Position numbers and translations under genes: made by a program
Source: Halovivax asiaticus JCM 14624
GTDB taxonomy: Archaea > Halobacteriota > Halobacteria > Halobacteriales > Natrialbaceae
Direction of reading: 5' to 3'
Assembly: GCF_000337515.1 (NCBI RefSeq)
Contig: NZ_AOIQ01000007.1
Location: 1-35,196, forward strand
DNA: 35,196 nucleotides
The notes under the pieces: generated by a model
Told to the model about the DNA's origin: nothing
Seen by the model: only the letters and a program-made list of their open reading frames with translations
The model's database searches: none
In this document: piece after piece, positions 1-7,731 of the stretch
Layout of the letters: each line of letters opens with the position of its first letter
How positions within the stretch are numbered: the stretch's first letter is position 1

Positions 1-37
1 CCTTGCCAGCCCGCTCAGAGATGTGTATAAGAGACAG
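1..37. other. Sequencing-library adapter (not genomic)
   Basis: Positions 19-37 read AGATGTGTATAAGAGACAG, the 19-base Tn5 mosaic end used in Nextera libraries. The 18 bases before it match the tail of the Roche 454 Titanium B-type primer used in early Nextera kits. Read on the minus strand, the adapter adds the foreign residues VSYTHL to the end of HutH; read on the plus strand it gives the peptide MCIRDS. Both are familiar adapter-derived peptides. Genomic sequence starts at 38. Confidence 0.97.
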
Positions 38-1577
38 CGCCGGTGCCGACGCCGTGAGTCAGGGCGTCGTCGACGTACTCGGCCGCCTCGGCGGCCGCAC
101 AGAGCTCCGTCGCGACGACGTGGCGGGCGTTCGCGAGCGCTGTCCGAGCGTGATCGGCTGCCTGGGCGCTCATGCTGACGTGATCCTCCTGACCGCCGGA
201 GACGGGTGTGTTGTCCGTCGCGGCGCGACCCAGCGAGCGGTTCTCGTTGACCAGCGACGCGGCGGTGTACTGGGCGATCATGTAGCCCGACTCGACGCCA
301 CTCTCGGTCGCCAAGAACGGTGGGAGGTGGTCCTCCTGGAGGTTCGGGTTCAGGAGGCGGTCGACCCGTCGCTCGCTGATAGCGGCGAGTTCGGTCAGCG
401 CCGCCGTGATGTAGTCGAGTCGGAGCGCGAGCGGTTCGCCGTGGAAGTTGCCGCCGGAGAGGACCGCCGCTCGATCCGTCCCGCTCGCACGTGGATCGGC
501 ATCGTCGGCGTCGAAGACGAGCGGGTTGTCCGTCGCGCTGTTGAGTTCGATCGCGACGGCTTCGCGGAGGTGGGCCACGGCCTCGCGAACCGCGCCGTGG
601 ACCTGCGGGAGACACCGCAGCGAGTAGGCGTCCTGCACCCGATCGCAGTTCCGGTGGGACTCGACGATCTCGGAATCGGCGGTCAGTGACCGGATTCGCT
701 CGGCACTCTCGCGGTGGCCCGAGTGGGGGCGAACCTCGGACAGCACGGGGTGGGAGGGAACCGTGGATCCCATCGTCACCTCCGTCGTGAGTGCGCCGGC
801 CGCGTCGGCCGCCTCGACGACGCGTTCGGCGTCGACGACGAGCAACGCCGCCAGGCCGACGGTGAGTTGCGTGCCGTTGATCATCGCCAGCCCCTCCTTC
901 GGGGCGAGCGACAGCGGGTCGAGCCCCGCGGTCGCGAGCGCCTCGTCACCCGGGAGCCGCCGACGGTCTGTCGCTGGGACGTCGGCTCGGTCGGTGGCCG
1001 CGCCCGAATCGCGGCCATCGGTCGCCCCATCGCTCTGGTCGACGATTGCCTCGCCCTCGCCGATGAGCACGAGCGCCATGTGCGAAAGCGGCGCGAGGTC
1101 GCCGCTAGCGCCGAGGCTACCCCGGGACCGGACGACCGGGTGGATCCCCTCGTTCAGCATCGTCACGAGGTGGTCGACGACGATCGGGCGGACGCCGGAG
1201 TGGCCCTTCGCGAGGGCGTTCAACCGGGTGACCAACATTGCGCGCACGGCCTCGCGACCGAGTTCCTCGCCGGCGCCAGAGGCGTGACTCCGCAGCAGGT
1301 TGTGCTGGAGTCGTGCGAGTTCGTCGGGTTCGATCCGCTCGTCGACGAGTTCGCCGAACCCGGTGTTGACGCCGTAAACTGGCTCGCCCGAGGCGACGAC
1401 GTCCTCGATGCGCTCGCGCGCGGTCTCGACGTTCGCCATCGCCTCGTCCGTCAGTTCGACGGGCGCGCCGAGTCTGGCGACGCGTTCGACGTCGGCTGGC
1501 GTGAGTGTCTCGCCGTCGACGCGAACGGGGTCGTCGGCGCCCGTCGTCTGCCGGGTCCGCTCGGTGGGCTCACCCAT
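38..1577 (-). CDS. hutH: Histidine ammonia-lyase, 3' end missing
   Basis: First enzyme of histidine degradation: removes ammonia from L-histidine to give urocanate in the cytoplasm. The Ala-Ser-Gly triad that cyclises to the MIO prosthetic group is at residues 157-159 within RGSLGASGDLAPLSH. The YGVNTGFG motif (68-75), the PKEGLAMINGTQ segment and the QEDHVSMS region are also present. A hydrophilic insertion of roughly 25 Asp/Ala/Thr-rich residues follows GEGEAIV, between the MIO segment and LPGDEAL, where bacterial HutH is short. Start is the ATG at 1577, overlapping the hutI stop by 8 bases, so this is the last gene of the hutUGIH operon. Only 513 genomic codons are seen; the adapter replaces the stop. 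Compared with family length (about 510-530 residues), few residues should be missing. Function is very sure. Confidence 0.96.
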
Positions 1578-2832
1578 GGACGCGCTCGCCTCCCTTGAGG
1601 ACGGTGTCGACGCGATTCACGCCGAAGCTGTAGGGAACGTGGACGTAACTCGGCGCGTCAAGTACGAGCAGATCGCCGGGAGCGCCGGGCCGGATCGTTC
1701 CGCTGTCTGTGGGAACGCCGCTCGCTCCACCGTCGCCGGCGTCGAGTGCTCGCGCGCCGCCGCGGGTGGCCGCTGTAAGCGCGGCTTCGGGGGTCATCTT
1801 CATCTTCGCACAGGCCAGCGCGACGGTAAACCCCATCGACTGTGCGTGGCAGTTAGGGTTGAAGTCGGAGGCCAGCGCGACGGTCGCACCCGCCTCGCGG
1901 AACTGCGCCGGATCGGCGTACTCCGTGTCGAGCGAGAACGCCGCCGCGGGAAGCAGGGTCGCCACCACGTCGGCCTCGGCGAGCGCCGCGGCGTCCTCGT
2001 CCGTCGCGCGCAGGAGGTGATCGGCGCTGACGGCCCCGACGTCCGCCCCAATCTGGGCGCCGCCGGTGCGGGCGAACTCCTCGGCGTGAATCTTCGGGGA
2101 AAGTCCGTGTTCGCGACCCGCTTCCAGAATCCGGCGGCTCTGTTCCGGTGTGAACACGTCTTCCTCGCAGAAGACGTCGCAAAAGGTCGCGATGCCCTGG
2201 TCGGCGACGGCCGGGAGTTGCTCGTCGATCACGCGCTGTGTGTATCCAGCCGCATCCTCGCCTTCCGGAACCGCGTGAGCCCCCATGAACGTCGGAACCA
2301 CGTCGACCGGATGTGACTCGCCCGCCCGGTCGATAGCCGCGAGCAGGCGAAGCTCCGTCTCGCGGTCGAGCCCGTAGCCGGATTTGACCTCGATCGTCGT
2401 CGTGCCGTGTTCGAGAGCCGCATCGAGCTGGGCCGTCAGGTTCGCGACGAGTTCGTCGTCGCTCGCCTCGCGAACGGCGCGAACGGTTCGGAGGATGCCG
2501 CCACCCTCGGCGAGGATCTCCTGGTAGTCGGCCCCACGAAGCCGGGCGGCGAACTCGTCGGAGCGATCGCCGGCGAAGACGCTGTGGGTGTGTGAGTCGA
2601 CGAAGCCGGGGATCACGCTCTGGCCAGTGGCGTCGACGGCCGTCCCGGCGTTCGCCGGCGGATACTCACGCGTCACCTCGTCCGTGGGCCCGACGGCGGC
2701 CACCGACCCGTCGACGATCGCGACGGCGGCGTCCTCGTACCGTTCGAGGGTCACGCCCGTGCCGGTGGCGTCCGAGTCCGGACCGACGACGATTTCCGCG
2801 GTGTCGTGGACGACCGCGTCGAGCTCAGACAC
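1570..2832 (-). CDS. hutI: Imidazolonepropionase
   Basis: Hydrolyses 4-imidazolone-5-propionate to N-formimidoyl-L-glutamate, the third step of the Hut pathway. The protein is an amidohydrolase-superfamily TIM barrel. The metal-binding HTH lies at residues 81-83 ([15 protein letters not shown]), followed by a [15 protein letters not shown] substrate loop, the [12 protein letters not shown] histidine and the [14 protein letters not shown] segment. I place the start at GTG 2832 ([10 protein letters not shown]), giving 420 residues, the usual HutI length. The frame stays open up to 3012, but that extra stretch lies inside hutG and is Arg/Ser/Pro-rich shadow sequence. A GGGGGTGAGG purine-rich Shine-Dalgarno-like run sits just before this GTG. 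The gene overlaps the hutG stop by 8 bases and the hutH start by 8 bases, indicating translational coupling. Confidence 0.95.
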   Translation of the reverse strand: MSELDAVVHDTAEIVVGPDSDATGTGVTLERYEDAAVAIVDGSVAAVGPTDEVTREYPPANAGTAVDATGQSVIPGFVDSHTHSVFAGDRSDEFAARLRGADYQEILAEGGGILRTVRAVREASDDELVANLTAQLDAALEHGTTTIEVKSGYGLDRETELRLLAAIDRAGESHPVDVVPTFMGAHAVPEGEDAAGYTQRVIDEQLPAVADQGIATFCDVFCEEDVFTPEQSRRILEAGREHGLSPKIHAEEFARTGGAQIGADVGAVSADHLLRATDEDAAALAEADVVATLLPAAAFSLDTEYADPAQFREAGATVALASDFNPNCHAQSMGFTVALACAKMKMTPEAALTAATRGGARALDAGDGGASGVPTDSGTIRPGAPGDLLVLDAPSYVHVPYSFGVNRVDTVLKGGERVHG

Positions 2833-3817
2833 GGGCCTCACCCCCGGCACCGTAGCCGGCGAGGGCGTGCGCGACCGTCCGCGCGGCCGCCCGCGCCGTC
2901 CGAGTACCGTCGTCCAGGCCGGGCGCGCACTCGACGACCTCGAACCCGGCGAGACGGTCGTCGTCGCAGGCTTCTCGCACGCACGCGAAGAGTTCGCGTG
3001 CGGTGAGGCCACCGGGCGTCGGCGCGCTGACCCCCGGGGCCGCCGGCGCGTCGAGGACGTCCAGGTCGACGCTGACGTAGAGATGGTCGACGCCGGAGAG
3101 CGTCCGCAACGCCCGGTCGAGCGCCGCGTCGCGATCCTCGCCGACGGCCTCCGCGGTCACCACCGCACCGCCTTCGCTCTGGAGCCACTCGACGTACGTC
3201 GTCGACGTCTCGAAGTGGCGTGCACCGACGACGGCGTAGGCGTCGAGGCCGCGGTCGTGTAACTGCCGGTAGGGCGTCCCGGAAGACGGCCCGTCCGCGG
3301 GCTCGCGCACGTCGAGGTGAGCGTCGAAGTTGAGGACGCCGACCGACCCCGACTCGAGGAGGGGCGCGACGTTCGGGACGGTGAGCGAGTTGTCGCCGCC
3401 GAGGAAGACGGGCAAGGCGTCGGTCGCGTGGAGGCCGGCGGTCACCGACTCGGTGAGTGCCTGGACGTCGCCGACGTCTGCTTGATCGTCGAGGTCGACC
3501 GTGTCGGTCGGCCACGCGACGTCGCCAAGGTCCCCCATGCGCCCGACGGGGCCCGCGTCGACGTGATGCGTCTTGACGCCGGCCAGCGCCTCGCGAATCG
3601 CACCGGGCCCCTCACGAGCTCCGCGCCGGCCGATGACGGCGCCGTCGTAGGGCTCGCCGAGGAGGACGGCGTCGAACTCGCCTGCGGTCGTCACGTCCGC
3701 CGGTGTGCCCGCCGCGTCCAGGGTCGCGGACTCGATCACGTCGCCGAACGTCTCGTCGTTCGGATCGCTCGCCGGCGACTCCCAGGCCGGTGGGGCCGAA
3801 ATCGTGGCTTCGGCCAT
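2825..3817 (-). CDS. hutG: Formimidoylglutamase (ureohydrolase family)
   Basis: Hydrolyses N-formimidoyl-L-glutamate to glutamate plus formamide, the last Hut step. It belongs to the arginase/agmatinase/formiminoglutamase fold with a dinuclear manganese centre. Visible motifs are NFDAHLD at residues 163-169 and [10 protein letters not shown] at 249-258, which supply the Asp/His metal ligands. The first motif, normally GG(D/G)H, reads GGDNS at 140-144, so the expected metal-ligand histidine is an asparagine at 143. The length of 330 residues fits the family. Start is the ATG at 3817, sharing one base with the hutU stop (TGATG). Its place between hutU and hutI supports HutG rather than agmatinase or arginase. 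The His-to-Asn change may be a normal variant of this subgroup; I could not compare sequences. Confidence 0.92.
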   Translation of the reverse strand: MAEATISAPPAWESPASDPNDETFGDVIESATLDAAGTPADVTTAGEFDAVLLGEPYDGAVIGRRGAREGPGAIREALAGVKTHHVDAGPVGRMGDLGDVAWPTDTVDLDDQADVGDVQALTESVTAGLHATDALPVFLGGDNSLTVPNVAPLLESGSVGVLNFDAHLDVREPADGPSSGTPYRQLHDRGLDAYAVVGARHFETSTTYVEWLQSEGGAVVTAEAVGEDRDAALDRALRTLSGVDHLYVSVDLDVLDAPAAPGVSAPTPGGLTARELFACVREACDDDRLAGFEVVECAPGLDDGTRTARAAARTVAHALAGYGAGGEARV

Positions 3818-5553
3818 CAGTCATCACCTCGGTCGCGCATGGGGATCGCGACGTCCGACTCGCGAGCGGTGTCGAGAGCCTTCTCGTAGCCCGCGTCGGC
3901 GTGGCGGATCACGCCCATCCCGGGGTCCGTCGTGAACACGCGCTTTGCGGTCTCGGCCGCCTGCTCCGTCCCGTCGAGGACGACGTGGTTGTTCGTGTGC
4001 AGGGCGTTGCCGATGCCGACGCCGCCCCCGTCGTGGACAGAGACGATGTCCGCACCTGCCGCGCAGTTGAGTAGCGCGTTCAGGATCGGCCAGTCGGCCA
4101 CGGCGTCGGTGCCGTCGCGCATGGCCTCGGTCTCGCGGTTGGGACTCGCGACGGAGCCGGCGTCCAGGTGATCGCGGGTGACGACGATCGGCGCTGCGAT
4201 CTCGCCCTCGCGGACGAGGTCGTTGATCCGCAGGGCGAACCTGGCGCGCTCGGTGAGTCCGTCGTCGTCGGTGGAGTACCCCAGCCAGCACACCCGCGAT
4301 GGCAGTCCCTGGAACTGCACCTGCTCCTGAGCGAGTTCGATCCAGCGCCGGAGCGAGTCCTTCTCGGGGAACAGATCGAGGACGGCCTCGTCCGTGCGGA
4401 AGATGTCCTCGGGATCACCTGAGAGTGCGGCCCAGCGGAAGGGGCCGCGGCCCTCGCAGAACTGCGGGCGGATGTACGCCGGGACGAAGCCGGGGAAGTC
4501 GAACGCCGTTTCCATCCCGCGTTCGTCTTGCACCTGGCCGCGAATGTTGTTCCCGTACTCGAACGCGATCGCGCCGCGATCCTGCAGGTCGAGGATGGCC
4601 TGGACGTGCCGTTCCATCGTGTCGATGCTCTCAGCGACGTAGCGGTCCGGGTCCTCGTCGCGGAGCGTGTCGGCCTCGGCGACGGTGTACCCCGACGGAT
4701 AGTAGCCCTCGAGCGCGTCGTGCGCGCTCGTCTGGTCGGTGACGATGTCGGGCACGAACTCACGTTCGAGCATCGCTTCGAGCATGTCTGCGGCGTTCAC
4801 GTGGACGCCGACGCTGTACGATTCGCCCGCCGCGGCGGCCGCCTCGGCGCGCTCGATGGCTTCGTCGAGGTCGTCGGTCTTCTCCTGGCAGTAGCCCGTC
4901 TCGATCCGGCGGTCGATGCGCTCCTCGTCGACCTCCGCCGCGATACAGACGCCGCCGTTCATGGTGACGGCCAGTGGCTGGGCGCCGCCCATCCCGCCGA
5001 GTCCGCCGGTGACGACGATGCGGCCCTCGAGATCCGTCTCGTCGTACTCTGCGCGTGCGAGCGCGGCGAGCGTCTCGTAGGTTCCCTGGATGATCCCCTG
5101 CGTGCCGATGTACGCCCACGACCCCGCGGTCATCTGGCCGTACATGATCTTCCCCTCGGCCTCGAGTTCGTGGAAGTGCTCCCAGTCGTCCCACTTCCCC
5201 ACGAGATTCGAGTTGGCGATCAGTACCCGCGGCGCGCGTTCGTGGGTCCGAAAGCGACCGACGGGTTTGCCGCTCTGGACGAGCAGGGTCTCGTCGTCCG
5301 CGAGATCGCGCAGTTCCTCGACGATGGCGTCGTAGGCGTCCCAGTTCCGGGCCGCGCTCCCGGTCCCGCCGTAGACGACGAGTTCCTCGGGTTTCTCAGC
5401 CACCTCGGGATCGAGGTTGTTGTTGAGCATTCGGAGGGCGGCCTCCTGACGCCACCCCTCGCACTCGAGCTCGGTGCCAGTCGACGCACCCTGGTACGCC
5501 CGCCAGGTGTCGCTTGGCTCACCACGGTCGAACGACTTGGAAGCGTCCTGCAT
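3817..5553 (-). CDS. hutU: Urocanate hydratase
   Basis: Second Hut step: converts urocanate to 4-imidazolone-5-propionate using tightly bound NAD+ as an electrophile. The NAD-binding glycine-rich stretch [10 protein letters not shown] is at residues 183-192. The conserved [11 protein letters not shown] and [15 protein letters not shown] segments lie toward the C-terminus, and the N-terminal [10 protein letters not shown] and [12 protein letters not shown] blocks are intact. The ATG at 5553 gives 578 residues, close to the usual 550-580. The open frame continues upstream to 5898, but those codons overlap the divergent regulator gene and are not urocanase-like. This is the first gene of the minus-strand hutUGIH operon. 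Its promoter must lie in the 84-base gap before the regulator; a weak T-rich box (about 5576-5582 on the minus strand) sits some 25 bases upstream. Confidence 0.97.
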   Translation of the reverse strand: MQDASKSFDRGEPSDTWRAYQGASTGTELECEGWRQEAALRMLNNNLDPEVAEKPEELVVYGGTGSAARNWDAYDAIVEELRDLADDETLLVQSGKPVGRFRTHERAPRVLIANSNLVGKWDDWEHFHELEAEGKIMYGQMTAGSWAYIGTQGIIQGTYETLAALARAEYDETDLEGRIVVTGGLGGMGGAQPLAVTMNGGVCIAAEVDEERIDRRIETGYCQEKTDDLDEAIERAEAAAAAGESYSVGVHVNAADMLEAMLEREFVPDIVTDQTSAHDALEGYYPSGYTVAEADTLRDEDPDRYVAESIDTMERHVQAILDLQDRGAIAFEYGNNIRGQVQDERGMETAFDFPGFVPAYIRPQFCEGRGPFRWAALSGDPEDIFRTDEAVLDLFPEKDSLRRWIELAQEQVQFQGLPSRVCWLGYSTDDDGLTERARFALRINDLVREGEIAAPIVVTRDHLDAGSVASPNRETEAMRDGTDAVADWPILNALLNCAAGADIVSVHDGGGVGIGNALHTNNHVVLDGTEQAAETAKRVFTTDPGMGVIRHADAGYEKALDTARESDVAIPMRDRGDD

Positions 5554-5637
5554 ACCTGTCTCTCGACCGCGTCCGTCAAAACGTCTCACCCCACCGCACG
5601 GAGGTGGGTTGAAGTATATCCGGGACGAGTCGTCTGC
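5554..5637. promoter_or_regulatory. Divergent hutU / regulator promoter
   Basis: This 84-base gap separates hutU (minus) from the Bat-type regulator (plus). On the plus strand GTATAT at about 5614-5619 lies 19-24 bases before the regulator ATG, as expected for a TATA box of a leaderless or near-leaderless transcript. For hutU only a weak TTTT-containing box is visible. The dyad at 5590-5608 lies between the two cores. Confidence 0.6.
5590..5608. repeat. Inverted repeat, possible hut operator
   Basis: CCCACC and GGTGGG are perfect 6-base inverted arms around the 7-base spacer GCACGGA. The dyad is the only clear symmetric element in the divergent promoter and would be well placed for a dimeric regulator acting on both genes. 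A role as operator is inference. Confidence 0.45.
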
Positions 5638-6288
5638 ATGCACGAAGCGACGTTCCGCCTCGAACCCGCCGGCCCGTACGGCGAGTCGACGGCCGGGACC
5701 GACACCACTGTCGCACTCTGGTGTAACGACCACGCGGATCTGCTCTCGATCCGCGGCGACGCTAGCGCCGTCCTCGCGGCCGTCGACGAGCGAGTCGGCG
5801 TCAGCGATCGAATCGACCGTGGCGATCGAACCCTGGCCGTTACTGCGGACTGCCTCGGCGAGGAGGGTGGCACTGTGGATCGCTCTCTCCGGCGGCATGG
5901 GTGTCTCCTCGTCCCGCCGCTACGGTACGAACGCGGGACCAAGCTCGTCCGGGTACTCGCCCTCGACCCGGGAGATCTCACGGCGCTCTACCGCGATCTC
6001 GTCGACGAGAGTTCGGTCACCGTCGAAGCGAAGCGCTCGTTCGACCAGCCGGACGCGGGTGAAGACCGGGGGCAGTCCCCGTTCGACGCGGCGCCGACGC
6101 TGTCACCACGGCAACGGGAAGCGCTCACGATCGCCCACGAACGCGGCTATTACGAGCGACCGCGCGAGGTGACCGCCGAGGCCATCGGGGAAGATCTGGA
6201 CGTCACCCGTCGGACGGCCGCCGAACATCTCCGACGCGCCGAGCAGAAAGTGATCGACGCGTACGTCGAGCGGTCGGCGCACCGGTAA
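5638..6288 (+). CDS. Bat-type HTH-10 regulator, probable Hut regulator
   Basis: Predicted DNA-binding transcription factor of 216 residues in the haloarchaeal bacterio-opsin-activator (Bat) style. The N-terminal two thirds form a sensing region that I cannot assign to a named ligand domain. The C-terminal HTH_10 domain runs from [25 protein letters not shown] through the recognition part [20 protein letters not shown] (about residues 155-210). The ATG at 5638 is chosen because a TATA-like GTATAT lies about 20 bases upstream and the region beyond it belongs to hutU. Transcription is divergent from hutUGIH, so local control of histidine catabolism is the best guess. Whether it activates or represses, and its ligand, are unknown. 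Confidence 0.85.
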   Translation: MHEATFRLEPAGPYGESTAGTDTTVALWCNDHADLLSIRGDASAVLAAVDERVGVSDRIDRGDRTLAVTADCLGEEGGTVDRSLRRHGCLLVPPLRYERGTKLVRVLALDPGDLTALYRDLVDESSVTVEAKRSFDQPDAGEDRGQSPFDAAPTLSPRQREALTIAHERGYYERPREVTAEAIGEDLDVTRRTAAEHLRRAEQKVIDAYVERSAHR

Positions 6289-6391
6289 CGAATGCAGTCG
6301 AGGATAGAAGCGGCCTGTCGGAGTTTGCAAGAGGCAAAATTCGACGTTCTCATTTCGGAACCCGGTGTTGATTCCACACACTAACCAGTAA

Positions 6392-6400
6392 CTATATTAT
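6392..6400 (+). promoter_or_regulatory. TATA box for the candidate structured RNA
   Basis: CTATATTAT forms an archaeal TATA box in an AT-rich patch. Its centre is about 26-27 bases upstream of the first base of the 7-bp helix at 6423, the standard distance to a transcription start. Confidence 0.6.
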
Positions 6401-6421
6401 CCTTCACGTCATCCATCCGAA

Positions 6422-6548
6422 CGGAAGCCCCATCCGTCGGGTACGAAAGTGCCCCGGGTGTTAGAGCACCCGAGACGTGGCTTCCAAATCGCGCTCGGCA
6501 ATTTGGTTGCCATGTTCCGAAAGACACCTTCGAGACAAAAAGGTCTCG
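6422..6548 (+). ncRNA. Candidate structured RNA (own gene or leader)
   Basis: I see no convincing protein from 6289 to 6660, but strong RNA structure. GGAAGCC (6423-6429) pairs with GGCTTCC (6479-6485). Inside, CGTC (6435-6438) pairs with GACG (6474-6477) and encloses two adjacent hairpins: GGGTAC/GTGCCC with a GAAA tetraloop (6439-6454) and CGGGTG/CACCCG with a TTAGAG loop (6455-6472). Two further hairpins follow, GGCAA/TTGCC (6497-6511) and CGAGAC/GTCTCG (6531-6548). A well-placed TATA box precedes it. It matches no RNA family I recognise: not SRP RNA, RNase P RNA, 5S, a tRNA or a known riboswitch. The 3' end is uncertain; the transcript could run into the zinc-protein gene at 6661 and act as its leader. 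A last hairpin, CGGTCC/GGACCG (6629-6648), lies just before that gene. Confidence 0.55.
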
Positions 6549-6660
6549 CACGCCCGTTGCCTAGAGAGTCGTATCGCTACCCGTCGCTGAGCTTCGCTTT
6601 CGGGGATTGGGGGCCGAGTCACTTCGATCGGTCCAAGTCATCGGACCGGGAGGCGCTCGG

Positions 6661-6915
6661 ATGAAATCCGTCGAGCGAGAGCGCGGCGGAGCTGGCGATG
6701 TGTCTCGCGATCGGGAGTGCTATCGGTGTGATCGGGACGTGGCACCGGCGCGGCTCTTTCGGCTCGTTGCCGAGCCGCCGGCCGCGCTCGCGCACGACTA
6801 CCAGACCGCGGAGCGGTTTTGCTGCCCGGATTGCGCCGCCGCGATGAACCTCTCCGAGTTCTCGGAGCGGTTGAAAGCACGCGCTCGTCGGGGTGAGAAG
6901 TCGCCGGGCAGGTGA
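6661..6915 (+). CDS. Small zinc-finger-like protein
   Basis: A hypothetical protein of 84 residues. It carries CYRCD near residues 20-24 and CCPDC near residues 53-57, a paired CxxC arrangement typical of small haloarchaeal zinc-binding proteins. The C-terminus is basic (RLKARARRGEKSPGR), which would suit nucleic-acid or protein binding. I chose ATG 6661; the frame is open further upstream, but that part falls in the structured RNA region and shows no protein-like features. No named family is recognised. It lies between the candidate RNA and the Lrp-type regulator on the same strand, with 70 bases to the latter. Confidence 0.65.
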   Translation: MKSVERERGGAGDVSRDRECYRCDRDVAPARLFRLVAEPPAALAHDYQTAERFCCPDCAAAMNLSEFSERLKARARRGEKSPGR

Positions 6916-6985
6916 CTGGTCGAGCGGCGCGGTCGGAGATTAGACGGTGACAAAGTGCTTTGCGTTTTGGTCCCGAAAACACTCT

Positions 6986-7492
6986 ATGGGACGCGATTTA
7001 GACGACGTGGATCGAAGCATCCTCTACCTGCTTCAGCAGGATGCTCGAACCACGACCGCCCAGGAGATCGGCGATCAGGTCGGCGTCTCGGCCAGCACCG
7101 TCCGCAACCGGATCGACGCCCTCGAAGCCGACGGGATCATCCGCGGTTATCATCCGGAAATCGACTACGAGGCAGCCAACCTGCCCTTGCAGGTGACCTT
7201 CGTCGTGACTGTGCCACCCACCGAACTGTCCAGCTACTCCGAGCAGGTTCGAGGGGTCCAGGGCGTGATCGACGTCAGAGAGATGCTCACCGGTCGTCGG
7301 AACATCCAGGTCGACGTGGTCGGGACGAGTACACGCGATATTACGAGAATCACCGATTCCATCCACGAGATCGGTGCCGAAATCGAAAGCTCGGAGATGA
7401 TGCGTCAGCGCCACGTGCAGCCGTTCAACCACTTCTTCCTGCAGGGGACAGATGATATGAGCGCACGTGCGGACGATTCCGAAACCGACTGA
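6986..7492 (+). CDS. Lrp/AsnC family transcriptional regulator
   Basis: DNA-binding regulator of 168 residues. The N-terminal winged helix (LDDVDRSILYLLQQDARTT, then EIGDQVGVSASTVRNRIDAL and a GIIRGYHPEIDYE wing) is the standard Lrp/AsnC start. The rest resembles the ligand-binding RAM-type domain, but the usual effector is not evident. I start at ATG 6986 (MGRDLDDVD), where Lrp homology begins. An in-frame start at 6947 would add 13 residues unlike the family. A T-rich box (GCGTTTTGG, about 6962-6970) lies some 20 bases before this ATG, suggesting a short leader. Lrp-type proteins often regulate themselves or their neighbours; the target here is unknown. Confidence 0.9.
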   Translation: MGRDLDDVDRSILYLLQQDARTTTAQEIGDQVGVSASTVRNRIDALEADGIIRGYHPEIDYEAANLPLQVTFVVTVPPTELSSYSEQVRGVQGVIDVREMLTGRRNIQVDVVGTSTRDITRITDSIHEIGAEIESSEMMRQRHVQPFNHFFLQGTDDMSARADDSETD

Positions 7493-7518
7493 TCGGTGAC
7501 GGCGCTAATGCTACCCGT

Positions 7519-7626
7519 TTCGGAATTCCACAGTATATGAGGACCACATTCGCTCTAACACATCTTTTGATCGCAAATCCGCAGTTATAACGCACTAAGC
7601 TGCGGAATACGGAATTTGTCTATATA
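7519..7626 (+). promoter_or_regulatory. AT-rich regulatory region upstream of DUF7344-like gene
   Basis: This stretch is distinctly AT-rich compared with its surroundings. CCGCAG (7579-7584) and CTGCGG (7600-7605) are perfect inverted arms around a 15-base spacer containing TTATAA. CGGAATT occurs twice in direct orientation (7521 and 7610). A strong TATA box TATATA is at 7621-7626, predicting a start near 7650 and a leader of about 80 bases before the gene at 7732. The adjacent Lrp-type regulator is an obvious candidate to bind here, but that is inference. Confidence 0.5.
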
Positions 7627-7660
7627 CACTCACAACAGCGTTATCCGTGTCTTGAGTCAA

Positions 7661-7675
7661 CTAGTACGAGAGGAC
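7661..7675 (+). other. Sarcin-ricin-loop-like motif in leader
   Basis: CTAGTACGAGAGGAC is identical to the universal core of the 23S rRNA sarcin-ricin loop as found in bacterial rRNA. It includes the bulged-G module, the GAGA tetraloop (7668-7671) and its closing C-G pair. It lies in the predicted 5' leader of the gene at 7732. The longer stem of the rRNA is not conserved, so only the local fold is predicted. Function unknown. Confidence 0.5.
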
Positions 7676-7731
7676 ATACCCGCTGAAGGTCTCGGCCGTC
7701 CTTCGGGGGTTGACATCTTCGGACACACAGT

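Noticed and set aside
3-689. A plus-strand frame beginning inside the adapter (peptide containing MCIRDS)
   Set aside because: It starts in adapter sequence and runs antisense to hutH.
2833-3012. N-terminal extension of HutI by 60 codons
   Set aside because: The added residues are Ser/Arg/Pro-rich and lie within hutG. HutI homology begins at GTG 2832 and the length then matches the family.
5554-5898. N-terminal extension of HutU by about 115 codons
   Set aside because: It lies antisense to the Bat-type regulator gene and its promoter and shows no urocanase similarity; [18 protein letters not shown] is the natural start.
6420-6490. End of an IS200/IS605-type element, suggested by GAAGCCCCATCCGTC
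   Set aside because: It is similar in look to TnpB-element ends, but no tnpA or tnpB is nearby and the bases fit better as part of a multi-helix RNA.
6449-6664. A 71-codon plus-strand frame inside the candidate RNA
   Set aside because: The peptide has no recognisable features, while the same bases form several stable helices behind a correctly spaced TATA box.
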